This document shows positions 54,356-64,000 of a stretch of 64,000 bases of DNA, in pieces. Positions within the stretch are counted from its first letter, which is position 1. The number at the start of each line of letters is the position of its first letter. Position numbers and translations under genes: made by a program. The notes below the pieces were generated by a model, which did no database searches, was not told where the DNA came from, and saw only the letters and a list, made by a program, of their open reading frames with translations. Source of the stretch: Gambelia wislizenii (lineage: Eukaryota > Chordata > Lepidosauria > Squamata > Crotaphytidae); assembly GCA_030847615.1 (NCBI GenBank), contig JAUMIR010000005.1, positions 58,121,001-58,185,000 of the forward strand, read 5' to 3'.

Positions 54356-56214
54356 TAATGAGTTATGGCATGGAAGTATAAACCTCTTCTTTTCTGGTGA
54401 ATGTTATCTTTTTATTTTCTAGGATTATGCAGTAGAAATTTATTACAAAATTGGACTAACCATATCATTAAACAGGGAGTAGGCATTGCACTGTTTCTGA
54501 GAGTCAAGAGAACTGCTAAAAGTATGTTATCACTTTCTTTTGTGCAATATATAAGGAATTATATTGTGTTGTATGAACAGAAAATACCAACATTAAAGTG
54601 ATGAGGACTCATTTCTGTGTTGATGTCTAGCCTCGTAACGAGATCACACACAAAAAAGGTCCATGAATAGGTTACTAAGATATCAAGTTTAGATTTGCAT
54701 TTCTTTTCTGCCATCTCTTATTACTATGTAGCTAATTAAGAAAGGAAGGCCTAGTGGTTAGTAACCTAATATTAATCTTGCTTATAAGAAACCAATGAAT
54801 TTTGTGTCAGTTATCTTCCAGTGAGAAGACATATGGCCAAATAATAGAAATCAATTGATACTAGCAAGAAACATTAATTAGACATTGTAGATAAGAAATA
54901 TTGAGCACAAACAGTGCATATCTTGTAGTTCTACAAGCATACAGATTAACAAAAGGCAAATATAATCTCAGCATGATTACTGAAATACTTTAGCCAGATA
55001 CACACCATGCTCTGCACTTGTTCTGAGCCTGCAGAATAAAGCACACAAAATATGTGCAGTAGGTACTGTATTCAAGGTTGTCACAATTTTTTTTATTCTC
55101 CACCTCCCTACTTTTCCTACTTCCCTATTTCTGTTAATCACCTTGAGCCCCTTCAAAAAAAATCTCCCAAGTTTAAAAATTCATAAATTACATACCACTA
55201 AATCAAAGTTTCATTGAATGATCTGGAACTATATTGCATTGGGCTGTAAAAAATCAAAATTATCCATGATCACTGTGCTGGCAAGGGCCAAATTACACCC
55301 ACTGCTGCCTCTGTATTAATTATAGCATCCAGGCTGGACTGGATCTGAGTAACTTTATCTGCAGTGTGCTGGGCAAGTTGTTCACAGTTAGGGGTCTGGA
55401 TCCTTCTGTTGTAGGCCAGTGTGTATGAAAAAAACTCCTGACTGCTGGAAATAGCCCTGCTGGTCAGATATGATATTAAAACAGAGAATTATATGTGGTA
55501 AATATGTTTGGATAAGACATGAGCTATACATATCAAGTACCTCAGACAGAACCTCAAATATGATGCTTTTCAATAATGTTAGTTCACAAACATTGCTGTG
55601 ATAGGAAATCATGGATGTTCTTGCATATTTGAGCCAGCTGTAGGTTTTCATGTCATAATTGTCATGTAGGAGAGGCGGGTTAAAAATAATTTGCCCTACT
55701 ACACTACAAAACAAATCCTGCAAGCATCTCTACCTATGATTAAACACATTTCAACAATTTATCTCAGTAAGAGTTATTTCCATGTTAATGTGCTCAAGAT
55801 TATACTATAGGATTTGTTTTGTCATGAAATAAAATCATACACATTTCAAATTATGTTTTGGATAGGGCTGTTAATATCAAGATTTCCTGAACTGAACAAC
55901 AAATGATCTGGTGAAATATAGTGCTCAGCTAGAACAATGGTGATTACTCAGCACCTACTGGTGAAAGCTGTGGTAACTATTTAACTTTTTGTTATAACAA
56001 TTTCCGGGAGGCTGCTCAAGGTTGGTGAGATTGTTCTGTGAACAAGTGCGCTGTTGTTAATGAGAACAAGAAGTGTGCCGCCTTTAGTGGAAGGATCAAG
56101 TAGCCTTTGGTGGGAGTGCAGAGTCATTAAAGTTTTAACAAAGGGAAATTAGGATATGCAGCGTTCTCTTTAATGTGTTTCTAAAACTAAAAACCAACAA
56201 CTTGCTGAAATAAA
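54356..56214. other. AT-rich non-coding stretch upstream of a candidate first exon
   Basis: No repeat terminus is recognised. The last part (about 56000-56214) has more GC and could be a 5' UTR or promoter for the exon at 56215, but no TATA box or CpG island stands out. Confidence 0.35.
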
Positions 56215-56278
56215 ATGGAAGGATCCATGGAAGAGGAGGACGACAGTTTTACCAACATTTCCCTGACTGATGACTCAG
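56215..56278 (+). CDS. candidate first coding exon of a host gene, product unknown
   Basis: ATG at 56215 has a strong context (A at -3, G at +4) and an in-frame TGA at 56206-56208 just upstream. It reads 21 codons, MEGSMEEEDDSFTNISLTDD plus S, and meets CAG/GTAAGG, a canonical donor with the GT at 56279-56280. The exon would end in phase 1. The peptide is acidic and looks like a protein N-terminus. I do not recognise the gene. Continuing past the donor gives a stop within five codons, as expected for an intron. No second exon is identified downstream in the window. Confidence 0.45.
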
Positions 56279-57150
56279 GTAAGGAGACATAGGTGACTTG
56301 TTTGCTATAAAAATGTATTAAACAATACAAAATGTCTGTTTTCTTGTCTGAAAATGTGTGCATGGATAAAAATCTACTCCATAGTAGCAGCTAGATTGAT
56401 TTTATTCTATAAAATTTTGGGAGCACACGTGGCTAATAGGTAAAGGCATGGATGATCATAATTATTTATGTTATTTGTGGAAAGCATTATATACTTGCAG
56501 ACTTCCAACTATTAAGCTATCAATGCAGGTTTACACCTGAGAAACAGTCCTGTGCTGAATTTTGATGGGGAATGCACTAAACTATGACACTGCTACTTTT
56601 ACAAGTACAATTATTTTTGCTGTATTAAAAACATGGCCATTGTTGTCCCTCATAACAAAAAATTACTATAACCGACCTACTATTCAATGTAACAAATTAC
56701 TCACTAACTGGCATAAATTACAGGTACTAATATTTTTATGTACTCTAATGAAGAGGGTAAACATAATATTCGATCTGTCTTCCTTGCCTCTGAGATGTTT
56801 AGGAAAGAAACAATTTTGACTTCAAAGTATATATTGCTGTGTATTGTTAGTAATATTGTTCTAGCTAGTGCAAGACTGGTAAAAATTTGGATTATAGTAC
56901 TGTAATGACACTAAGAGTGGTCCAGTGGATGTCTACTTAGACATAAGTTTCACTGTAGTCAAATGGGCGTACTCCCTAGGATTGCATTTTTAAATAGAAC
57001 AAAGGTTACATTTTTTCCTATTTATAGGCCGTTTCATTTCTTTGTTTCAATTTAATATTCAAGAAAACAGTCTAAGTCAAATTTTGGAAAGATAAGGCCA
57101 GACCAAGATACATTTTTCATCTGAGGCACTGCAACAAATGGCACCATCTG
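56279..57150. other. AT-rich non-coding stretch, possibly intron
   Basis: It follows the candidate donor at 56279. No coding exon or repeat end is identified. Confidence 0.35.
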
Positions 57151-57388
57151 TGGTTGCTGTTGTTGTTGCTTTTAAGTCATTTCTGACTTATGGCGACCCT
57201 AAGGCAACCCTATGATGGGGTTTTCTTGGCAGAATTTGTTCAGATGGGATTTACCTGTGTCTTCCTCTGAGGCGGAGAGAATGCGACTTGCCCAAGGTCA
57301 CCCAGTGGGTTTCCATGGCTGAATGGGGATTTGAACCCTGGTCTCCCAATGTCCTAGTCCAAAATGCAAACCACTATACCACACTGGT
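57151..57388 (-). mobile_element. tRNA SINE with RTE-type tail, near full length
   Basis: Read on the minus strand: head CACCAGTGTGGTATAGTGG, a B-box-like CCAGGGTTCAAATCCCC, then GTGACCTTGGGCAAGTCGC and CTCAGAGGAAGACACAGG. AAGAAAACCCCATCATAGGG, the GGGTCGCCATAAGTCAGAAA block and an AACAACAACA tail follow. This is the best copy of the family in the window. Confidence 0.8.
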
Positions 57389-57680
57389 GCTTCAATTGAC
57401 CCAAGACAGATTGCAAAGTACCCCAAAGCCAAGAAAATTATTTTGATGCCTGGGACAGAAAATTCCAGAGGGATCTCTTCCCTCTCCTATTCTGTGCAGT
57501 AAAACTATAATAACAAATTAAATAACAGACAATTTGTTGCTCTTTCATACCACCCAATTTCTACTACCTAAGGTAATGCTGTGCCTAATGTTAGGGCCAG
57601 TCCTATTGAAAGAAGTCAAGAGTAGGTGGCACCTTGTGAGCTTTGTTGCTAAAGTTATTGTGCCCCAAAAATGTTCTACA
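57389..57680. other. short unassigned interval
   Basis: Spacer between SINE and L2-like LINE. Confidence 0.4.
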
Positions 57681-57844
57681 ATTTTTATTTATTATTTTAT
57701 TTAACTTATAGCTTGCCTTTCTCCCAAATGGGACCCAAGGTGGCTCAAATATGAAAATACATGAATTAATAATTACTAATAAAAAAGTTAAATAGCAATT
57801 AAATGAGCTACCATATTAAAACACCAATATTTTAAAACAATATA

Positions 57845-58078
57845 CAGTGGGCCCTTGGTATCCACTGGGCGTTGGTTCCAGGATCATCTGTGCATTCCAA
57901 AATCCATGGATACTCAAGTCCCATTATATATAATGGTGTAGTAAAATGGTGTCCCTTATATAAAATGGCAAAATCAAGGTTTGCTTTTAGGAATTTTTTT
58001 TTTTTGAGGGGGGATATTTTCAAGCTGTGGATGGTTGAATCCATAGATACAGAATCCATGGATATGAAGAGCCAATTA
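57845..58078. mobile_element. Tigger/MER2-like MITE, 234 bp, copy 2
   Basis: TA then CAGTGGGCCCTTGGTATCC on the left, and the degraded complement GGATATGAAGAGCCAATTA then TA on the right. The interior matches 19934-20154 (TTGGTTCCAGGATC, TGGTGTCCCTTATATAA, TTTTCAAGCTGTGGATG). Confidence 0.8.
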
Positions 58079-58387
58079 TAAAATCATTTAAATCATGAGA
58101 AGAACAATTTTTTAAAATGCAACCCCCCATTAAAGGGGGCTTTCCACATTGCCCCTTAGACACCAAATGCTTGTTCAAATAAAAATATATTTACCTGCCA
58201 ATGGAAGGACAGCAGGGAGGGGGCCAGTCTAAATATCCTGTGGCAGAGAGTTCCATAGCCTGGGAGCAGCCACTGAGAAAGCTCTCAGCTGTGTCCTCAC
58301 TAAACATGCCTGTGAATGTGGTGGAACCAAGAGACAGTTGTGAGACCTGAGGATCTTAACACTGGGTCAAGTTTGTACTGGGAGATA

Positions 58388-58607
58388 CAGTGGACCCTTG
58401 GTATCCGCTGGGGTGTGGTTCCAGCCCCCCACCCCCAGATACCAAAATCCCACACAAGTCCTATTATATTCAGTGACGTAATATAATGGTGTCCCTTATA
58501 TAAAATGGCAAAATGAAGGTTTGGTTTTTGCATTGGGGGGGGGCATTTTCAAGCTGTGGATGCTAGAATCCACGGATGCAGAATCCATGGATACAGAGAG
58601 CCAACTG
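58388..58607. mobile_element. Tigger/MER2-like MITE, 220 bp, copy 3
   Basis: TA then CAGTGGACCCTTGGTATCC on the left, and GGATACAGAGAGCCAACTG then TA on the right. It is the same family as the copy 300 bp upstream but a separate insertion with its own TA flanks. Confidence 0.85.
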
Positions 58608-58920
58608 TATAGACTTTCAGATAGTCTGGAGCTAGGCCATACAGGGGTTTATAGGTCATGACCAGCACTTTCGGTTGTGCCCAGAAATGAACCCATAGCA
58701 AGTGAAGTTCTTCCAACAAGGAAGGTGTGTGCTCCTTGTAACCAGCTCTGCCAGAAATCTGGCCGCCACATTTTGGACTTGCTGAAGTTTCCAAATAGTT
58801 TCCAAAGGCAGCCCTACATAAAATATATTGCTGTAATCTAAATGGGATATGATCAAGGCATGTGTGTCACTGTAGCCATAGAGATATAAAATATCCATAT
58901 TATTCCATATTATCTTCTTG

Positions 58921-61900
58921 CCACTGGATATGCAGGAGCATGACCTGGTATTTCTGAAAATAAAGAATATTAGTACAGGATTCTAAAAAGCAATGTATCA
59001 TTGGAACTGCCTCAGGAAAATAAAGAGAAATTCTCTTGCCTTGCCAAGAAAATGCATTATGCATAATGGTATATAATTTTCATTTGGAAGAAGAAGAAAA
59101 GGAAGAGAACTTGTAGTTATTGGTTCAAAAGGCACATAGTAGAAAGTTGCCCAGTGTAGATGAATGTGCTTGCTAACAAAACCTCTAAAGGCACCACCCC
59201 AAGAAGTGACAGGTTATTACTATTTGCCTGTTATGTGAAGGGCAACATCATGCAGAGCTGCTGTGGTATAATTGCATATATTCTTATGCAATTGACAAGC
59301 AGTCTTTACAAATTCTGGTGATTCCTCTCACACCAAGTGCATTGGTATTATATGAAGGAAAATATTTTCTGTTCAATTGAATAAATTAATTTCTATTGAA
59401 AGCAATGACAACTGGTTTTGAGGAAGTCTTAATTAGAATTTGGGATATGTTTAAGTGTGGATAATTAGTACTTTACTATGAAAACTTGCCGTTTCTGTAG
59501 GTAGAAGATAATGCAGGGTTATGATACAAATGGTAAGAGAATGTTAGAGAAGAATTAACAGGGCAATAAATGGATTAGTACTGGTTCTCAGTTACACTCA
59601 AGCTAGCGTTGACATCAGGGTCATTGGTATCCTGGCCGCTCCCGAGCTCTCTTTGTAAATTGCAATGTGAAAATACATATAACTCAAGTAAATGGTCTAA
59701 TTATGTGATATCTTAATGAACAAAAAGAGGGCAATGGCAGTAGGATGCTACTCATGGTAATTTTAAGTCATTCCAGAAATGGAATTAATTATTTTAATAT
59801 TTCCTAAGCAACACAGAGTGAGTGTTTCTTGAAAGGTTGTATTATAAAAAAAGGGCACTCAATCTACACTGTAGTATACTGAATTTAGCACTGTGCTATA
59901 TTGAATCTTCTCTATGAGAAAGTTCATTAAGATGATGCTTACCATGCTCCTAGCTGCCCCAGTAACATTCACTGCAACATACCACAAACCATTGTAGGAG
60001 GTGAAGCTTATTTTTTAAAACGGCATAGATTCCTGACAGGAAATATACTCATACATTTTGATCTAATATTTGTATGCTACAGAGATGTAGCTATGAGGAA
60101 GGGGAGAAAGACACTGGCCTCCCAAATAAGAATTCTGACTCTTCATGAAATTTTCCTTCAGTCCCCAGATTTTTAGCACTGCAGAGAGTGAGACACTGAA
60201 AATTGTTCACAAGTAAAAATCTTATATTTACTCTGTTTTCATTCCCTTGGTAATTTTTCCTGCCTCTTTTATTTTGCTGCCTAAACTCTATTTCTAAATG
60301 CTCAACTGAAATTTTAGTTCTTGTCTAAACAAGGGGGGGGGAATACAAACACATCCAAAAAAGCAGGCATTTGCAACAATGGGACCTGTCTTCACAGTCA
60401 AAAGAGCCCCCCTAAACTCTGCATGACCCCCCACACAAGATGGTGGCTGCGAGTGATTTACTCGCAATTTTAAATCTGCTGCTACCAAATTAAAAAAAAA
60501 GTTTCCCATGGTGCACACAAGCGATAGTTTATATTTACAAAAAAAGGAAGAAAAAAGAGTATAAGCTCACCATTTAATCAACTTACCAGACCCTTACTTA
60601 GCCAAAAATACAACTTGGCAGCCACAGGCACTTTTCCTGTTTGCTAGACCCACCCCCTGCTCATCCAGCCAATCAGATTACTCTGCCTTTCGTATCTGTG
60701 CGAATGCGAGTGTTCAAATGATCACACATTCGCATGTCGTATGGAGCTTTTTAAAAAATCCAGACAAAGCCCTGGACTTTGTGGTGGATTTGGCTGCCCC
60801 CTTTCCGAATGACACGTATTTATGCACATGTCCATATGAACGGATCACTGTATTCGGATTATTTTGACTGTGTAGACAAAACCTTATTTTACTTTGATGG
60901 AGGGGGGTATTGTGTCTCTGCCCCCTCTCTCAAGGTGCATAGGCAATTGATACCTAAGGGGGGGGGAATCCCACACACAAACCTCTCTTACTCCCTGCAT
61001 TAAAAATGTGGTAACAAATGAAATAATTAACCATCAAAGTCAGCTAATTGAGAAAACTACGAGAATGCTGAGGCAAGGAAGGTAGGAAAATAGAAGAGGC
61101 TTTGCAGAACCTTTTTGATAGAATGCTTAAAGCAGAGACAGACAGAAGGTAGATTGTGACCTATTGGTTGATCTCTGGGTGATCTGGAATAGATCAGCTG
61201 GGATTTCTGACTCTCAATAGTGAAAATTAGGGATGAAAAGAAATTTGGAAAACAGTTAAATTTTTTGTTTCTTGAGTGTTGAAAAACCACAATGAAAAGA
61301 ATTCTGGACTGATGAGAAATTTGCAGTTTGAAGAGATTATCAGACGCTGCTAATGTGGCACCATAATGACATCAGAGGAACACAATATCAGATGACGTCG
61401 TCCTTTTGCATTCCGCTGGTGTCATTATGGCATTTCTTTTTATTGACGGGCTAAGCCATTAATAGATTGCCCATCCCATTTTGGTGCTGGCACTGCTGGT
61501 GTGTGAAACCTTGGGCCATTTAACTCATGTGAATGTGGCGTCAATGGGCAGTTCTGCAAGAACATTTCTGGGTGAGATCAGGACGTCCAGGTAAGTGACA
61601 CACTTTTAAAAAAACTTCCCTGGTTTACTTGGAAGTTTTAAAGTGTGTGTATGTGATTTTTGTAACTTTTTGTGTATTTTTGTTTTTATTTTTGAATTTC
61701 CCATGCTCGCGTCTTCTCACAAGAACGGGCAGGATTTCAGTCCAGGAAGTGAATGGAGCTCCGTTAGACACCATTCATTCCTGGGCTGCCTGTCGATGGG
61801 AGAGAAGGTAAGTGTGGACGAAAGGGTTATTGTGCCGGGACAGGAGCGGGATTGGAGATTGTGGGACAGCAATGCTTTTTGTGTTTGTGTCCAATAATCT

Positions 61901-62452
61901 CCTGGGACTTCAAGACATGAACAAAATTCACATCTGGGGTTTCTTTGTGTGCAGAAAACAGCACTTTCTGCACCCGAAACAGCAGGAACATAAAAGTGCA
62001 GAAAACAGCTGGAAAATTAATGCTGTCTTCTGTGCAAAAATCCATAAATGAATTTGGCACAGAATAAGCCTCAAACTGTGAATAGTACAGTTTTTGAAGA
62101 CTTTCTCACAGCAGGAAGAAAACTGCTAACATTACTTGTTGCTTCCTTTGAGAACTAATTTTGCAAAGAATTGCATTCCTTGTGAAAATAAAATGCCTTT
62201 CTCTTCTCTTATAGGCTGTTATAATGAAGAAAGCTTGTGCAGGGGGGGCATGTATAAATAAAAGGATGTATGCGTGCTCTAGAACTGAACATAAAATTCC
62301 TGTGTCCCCCCCCTTTTTTTTTAACTGCCATCACCTTATGGGGGTAGTGAAAGGAGTCTGGTGTTTTCTCACTGCTTTGTTGCTTAGAAGTGGCAGTAGA
62401 CTTTGAACTTTCATCTTAGCAGTTGTCAGGGTTACTATCTTGGTTTGTACTA
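58921..62452. other. AT-rich non-coding stretch, unassigned
   Basis: Mostly featureless. A GC-richer segment at 60600-60800 (CCAATCAGATTACTC, CGAATGCGAG, CATTCGCATG) and another at 61330-61460 (TGACGTCG, CCATAATGACATC against GTGTCATTATGGC, partly inverted) may be old DNA transposons. I see no gene. Confidence 0.35.
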
Positions 62453-63077
62453 CAGGTATACCTCAGTTAATGAAGTGTTCCCAGGCCGTACTTCTTTAGC
62501 AGAAAATTTGGTACCAGATGTAGAAATAATATGGAAAAACAGGGATAGGTTCCAACACCACAAAAAAGAAAAGTGGCTCAACGTGTTTCAGTAAACTTTT
62601 TATTCAAAGCTAATCATATGAACATGTGAAATGAAACAACCAGGTCAGGTAAGCCTTGCATAAATAAACAAAAACATTTTGAATCTTCTACAAACCACTT
62701 GAAAGCTCTCCCCCTTTCTTTCTGTTTTGCTCTTCACACACGCTCAGTAAGTGATTGGGGAGGAAGCTGTTTACCTTGCCTGTTGTATGTAAGCACAAAC
62801 CCCTGCACTAAGATCACCCAAAGTAGAATTCCATTCTTTCCCAGGTCAACCGTTTTTTTATTGTTTACTGCAAAAGAGCTGTTGCAACACAAGACTGAAA
62901 GTCTGTCTTTCTCCAGCCCTTGGTCACCATCTTTCCAATGCCAACGCTGCAAAAAACTTCCATCTAGACAGAAGACAAGAAACGAAAGGGGTAGGCTGGG
63001 ATGGGTTGGGATGCCATAAAAAGACTTTGTAAAAAGGAGCTTGTTAGTTGGAGGCTTTGTTAATGGAGGTATGCCTG
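62453..63077. mobile_element. Tigger-like DNA transposon, 625 bp, non-autonomous
   Basis: TA then CAGGTATACCTCAGTTAATG on the left; on the right CTTTGTTAATGGAGGTATGC then CTG and TA. The ends are inverted, with TTAATG and TTAAC-type words inside both. Similar CAGGYATACCTC ends are known for Tigger elements. The interior encodes no readable transposase. Confidence 0.75.
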
Positions 63078-63405
63078 TATATGCTGGCAATTCAAAGTGC
63101 TTTGCCATGAATGGTTCCTAAGTGGTGTTCACACTCTTGGCTCTGTGCTATGTCTGGTTACCTATTTACCAGAAATCTCATCTGTTGATGTAGTGAGGAG
63201 TGGTGGAGGAGGAGTCTTTTGGCACTTAAGGATTAATAAATGTTTATTAATAAATTAATAAATGCGTCTTACCCCATCTCTTTTGTTGGTACTACATTCT
63301 TTGGCTGACTTCTGAGCTTTTGATTTAACTATGCTCACTCTACCCCTATCCCAGGTCTGCCTATTTTTGCTTTTAGAACTGGCTATTTGCTACCAGGATA
63401 GCAAT
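63078..63405. other. short unassigned interval
   Basis: AT-rich, nothing recognised apart from TTAATAAA-type words. Confidence 0.4.
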
Positions 63406-63692
63406 TTGTTGTTGTTGCTGTTGTTTGCTATCAAGTTGACTCTGACTTTTGGTGATCTGATGAATGAGAGACCTCCAAGAGCCCTGGTCGTCAACTGCCC
63501 TGCTCAGTTCTTGCAAACTCAGGGCTGTGGCTTCCTGGATTGAATCAGCCAACCTGCGTTGCAATATCCCTCTTTTCCTACTGCCTTCCACTTTATTGAG
63601 CTTAACCACCTTTTCCCATTGATTAGCACTGTCTCATGACATGTCCGAAGTATGAAAGCCTCAGTTTAGTCATCTTGGCTTCTAGTGTGAGC
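63406..63692 (-). mobile_element. BovB LINE 3' end
   Basis: The plus strand reads TTGTTGTTGCTGTTGTTTGC, ATCAAGTTGACTCTGAC, GCTCAGTTCTTGCAAACTCA, GATTGAATCAGCCAACCTGC, GTCTCATGACATGTCCGAAG and CTCAGTTTAGTCATCTTGGC. This is collinear with the other two BovB copies. Only the last roughly 290 bp are present. Confidence 0.8.
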
Positions 63693-64000
63693 AACTACAG
63701 CAGTGTAATGGTAATGCTATGTTGATATCACATTTTATTCTACTACTTTGTAAAGTTTGTTATCAATCCTTTTTCTTCCTAAAAAAACAAAGATAGTTAC
63801 GTTGTTAGTGTACCCTACTACCCCTCCCTGCGAGACTCCGTAACTGGACATATTGGACACTTTTCGGAGTTACATTGGCTTAGGCAGACTGAAGGTCAGT
63901 CGAAGGTCACGATGACCTGAGATGTGTCTAGAAATATAATGGTGGGCTAATCCTTTCTTCCAGCTCTGGGCATTTGAAGCAATAATTCAATCAAGCAATC
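63693..64000. other. unassigned end of window
   Basis: Nothing recognised. Confidence 0.4.

Larger units (their letters stand above)
57681..58920 (-). mobile_element. L2-like LINE 3' region holding two MER2-like insertions
   Basis: The tail (TTTATTTATTATTTTATTTA, GCCTTTCTCCCAAATGGGAC) matches the L2-like 3' end at 4.87 kb. 58610-58900 reads the minus-strand C-terminus (LQQVQNVAARFLAEL, FKVLV-like and YKPLYGLAPDYLK). The middle 58080-58387 is 3' untranslated sequence shared with 9080-9330 (GAGCAGCCAC, CTCTCAGC-GTGTCCTCAC). MER2-like MITEs interrupt at 57845 and 58388. Confidence 0.7.

Overview
This window looks like intergenic or intronic DNA from a squamate reptile, most likely a lizard. The evidence is its repeat content. 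There are several BovB LINE fragments, CR1 and L2-like LINEs, Sauria-type tRNA SINEs, a tRNA SINE with an RTE-type ACAACAACA tail, hAT and Tigger-type non-autonomous DNA transposons, a Penelope-like fragment and a Ty3/Gypsy LTR element. There is no operon structure and no long intact cellular gene. The only candidate host coding sequence is one short first exon at 56215-56278. It has a good start context, an upstream in-frame stop and a canonical splice donor.

Layout, left to right. 1-5.0 kb is AT-rich and mostly unassigned. It holds a 375-bp hAT element (2293-2667) with a perfect 8-bp target duplication. 4.87-10.14 kb is an old L2-like LINE (minus) split by a full-length 4.0-kb RTE-type LINE (5042-9041, minus), bounded by 12-bp target duplications. 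10.8-14.1 kb has two tandem arrays whose units are themselves imperfect palindromes, including a 34-bp-arm near-perfect hairpin. 16.8-18.3 kb holds a 3' fragment of the same RTE family, an (AG)n tract grown from its 3' end, and an internally deleted BovB. 18.6-25.3 kb holds CR1, Tigger/MER2-like and palindromic MITE insertions, a BovB split by a SINE, and a GC-rich minisatellite of about 103-bp period. 28.4-35.2 kb holds a second copy of the 2.3-kb hAT family, a larger hAT element containing a CR1 fragment, a Sauria SINE, and two CR1 copies abutted head to tail. 35.8-42.1 kb holds more SINEs, palindromic elements, and an L2-like LINE split by a CR1. 44.3 kb is a Penelope-like fragment. 46.6-47.1 kb has an inverted pair of tRNA-Met-derived sequences. 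47.65-52.19 kb is a Ty3/Gypsy element with intact outer ends but an internal deletion that joins integrase to the end of the 3' LTR. 53.5-63.1 kb has three Tigger-type elements and one incomplete Tigger-associated nest: an L2 holding two MER2-like copies, a Tigger holding another repeat, and a 625-bp Tigger-like element. A BovB 3' end closes the window at 63.4-63.7 kb.

Nothing here works together as a pathway. The relationships are parasitic and historical. Nesting gives an insertion order: L2-like elements are oldest, with RTE, CR1 and Tigger copies inserted into them. The SINEs share sequence logic with the LINE families that probably mobilised them. All recognisable transposon genes carry stops, frameshifts or replaced catalytic residues and should be inactive.
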